Origin: Martinezella tropici | Lineage (GTDB): Bacteria > Pseudomonadota > Alphaproteobacteria > Rhizobiales > Rhizobiaceae | Direction of reading: 5' to 3' | DNA length: 64,000 nucleotides | Assembly: GCF_003287875.1 (NCBI RefSeq) | Contig: NZ_QMKK01000024.1 | Span: 1-64,000 of the forward strand | Shown here: positions 63,156 to 64,000 of the stretch, in pieces | Layout of the letters: the number at the start of each line of letters is the position of its first letter | Numbering within the stretch: the first letter of the stretch is position 1 | Translations under genes and position numbers: made by a program | Notes under the pieces: generated by a model | What the model was told of the DNA's origin: nothing | Database searches by the model: none | What the model saw: the letters and a program-made list of their open reading frames with translations, nothing else

Positions 63156-64000
63156 TCAGGCGGCGCGGCGATGATCCATGACCGCGCGGCCTTCGTTGAC
63201 GCGGAAGCCGCGGATGAGCGCGAGCAGATCTTCCGTATCGGCCGCGAGCGTCTCGGCCGATGCGGTGGTCTCTTCGGCCATGGCGGCGTTCTGCTGGGTC
63301 GCAGCGTCGAGCTGGTTCATCGAAGAGGAGATCGAGCGCAGCGTCGTATCCTGCTCGGAGGCACTGTGGGCGATCTTCGAGACGATCTCGTTGGCGGCCT
63401 TGATCTGGTCGGAGATGCGCTTCAGCGCTTCGCCGGCCTCGCCGACAAGGCGGACGCCCTGGTCGACCTGGCCGGAAGAGCGGGCGATCTGGTCCTTGAT
63501 CTCCTTAGCGGCTGCCGCGGAGCGCTGGGCGAGTTCACGCACTTCCTGGGCGACGACGGCAAAACCCTTGCCGGATTCGCCGGCACGAGCCGCCTCGACA
63601 CCGGCATTGAGCGCCAGGAGGTTGGTCTGGAAGGCGATCTCATCGATGACGCCGATGATCTTGCCGATTTCGGCCGAGGACTTCTCGATGCCGCTCATCG
63701 CTTCGATTGCCTGGGCAACCACGGCATCGCTGCGCGATGCTTCGGTGCTGACGGCATGGACCCGCTTGCTAGCCTCATCGGCGCCTTCCGCCGTTTGACG
63801 GACGGCGACAGTCAGCTCATCGAGTGCTGCCGAGGTTTCTTCCAGGCTGGCAGCCTGCCGCTCGGTGCGCTGGGACAGCTCGTTGGAGGCGCGACGGATT
63901 TCTTCCTTGCTGAGGCCGATGTCGTTGCCCTTGGCGTTGACGCGGCCCATCGCGGCTTCGAGATGCGACAGCGCCTCGTTGAAATTATTGCGAAGGCCGG
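63156..64000 (-). CDS. Methyl-accepting chemotaxis protein, C-terminal part
   Basis: The signalling domain of a chemoreceptor; the N-terminus lies beyond the right edge. The hairpin tip of the MCP signal domain is clear: EIGKIIGVIDEIAFQTNLLALN followed by AGVEAARAGESGKGFAVVAQEVRELAQRS. HAMP-adjacent helix sequence (NFNEALSHLEAAM) runs off the edge. The C-terminal end is VMDHRRAA with no NWETF-type CheR tether. Ligand, and whether the receptor is membrane-bound, cannot be seen. Confidence 0.94.
   Translation of the reverse strand, partial: GLRNNFNEALSHLEAAMGRVNAKGNDIGLSKEEIRRASNELSQRTERQAASLEETSAALDELTVAVRQTAEGADEASKRVHAVSTEASRSDAVVAQAIEAMSGIEKSSAEIGKIIGVIDEIAFQTNLLALNAGVEAARAGESGKGFAVVAQEVRELAQRSAAAAKEIKDQIARSSGQVDQGVRLVGEAGEALKRISDQIKAANEIVSKIAHSASEQDTTLRSISSSMNQLDAATQQNAAMAEETTASAETLAADTEDLLALIRGFRVNEGRAVMDHRRAA

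Overview
The window looks like a chromosomal segment of an alphaproteobacterium of the Rhizobiaceae (Rhizobium-like). The evidence is high GC content, CIRCE-controlled groESL, an F0 ATP synthase cluster (atpI-B-E-F'-F) with no F1 genes beside it and a duplicated b-type subunit, a waaA-HAD-lpxK lipid A block, rhizobial DUF families (DUF4170, DUF2093, DUF2007, DUF3311) and a palindromic intergenic repeat of rhizobial type. The genus is inferred; no rRNA or other taxonomic marker is present. Nearly all of the window is ordinary, densely packed core genome. I see no prophage, insertion sequence, tRNA or CRISPR array.

Layout. 1-1330: 5' part of groEL, groES and their heat-shock control region on the minus strand. 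1630-9219: HAD hydrolase, ribF, a DUF3311/MctP-type transporter pair, ileS and a lipoprotein. 9257-21361: tadA, a pseudouridine synthase with a very long repetitive tail, rsmD, a patatin-like lipase, a KefB-type antiporter, pmbA, a cysQ-like phosphatase, DUF4170, waaA, a HAD hydrolase, lpxK and DUF2093. 21569-27797: mutL, a PAS/receiver protein with no kinase, a GGDEF-EAL protein and a PRC-barrel protein. 28151-33401: a galactose-type (De Ley-Doudoroff) catabolic operon, SDR-dgoK-dgoA-lactonase, facing an IclR regulator across a palindromic operator, then a LuxR-type regulator.

33402-34054 is a long gap with a sigma-54-like promoter and no convincing gene. 34055-42880: mrp (without its usual CxxC pair), corA, kup, a SleB-type wall hydrolase and the F0 operon. 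43135-53878: a phosphotransferase, rnhB, a radical SAM protein, a glycosyltransferase-like protein, moaB-ispE, a TPR protein, a long-chain polyprenyl diphosphate synthase, DUF2007, a methyltransferase, an S49 peptidase and a small membrane protein. 53905-54573: an AbrB/PIN toxin-antitoxin pair with a perfect operator palindrome. 54694-62571: glyQ and glyS, separated by lemA, an extra EPSP synthase, a DUF2207 protein and a DUF559 nuclease-like gene. 62586-64000: DUF523 and the 3' part of a chemotaxis receptor gene.

The most unusual signal is at the right end. A palindromic repeat occurs three times within 1.7 kb. One copy lies in frame inside glyS and adds 38 residues to an essential enzyme. 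Another supplies the C-terminus of the DUF559 protein in the same reading frame, so two neighbouring proteins share a repeat-derived peptide. Other points worth checking are the startless open frame behind the sigma-54-like promoter, hairpins covering the starts of rnhB and corA, the Arg/Gly/Asp-rich tail of the pseudouridine synthase, and the second EPSP synthase with an altered glyphosate-site residue.
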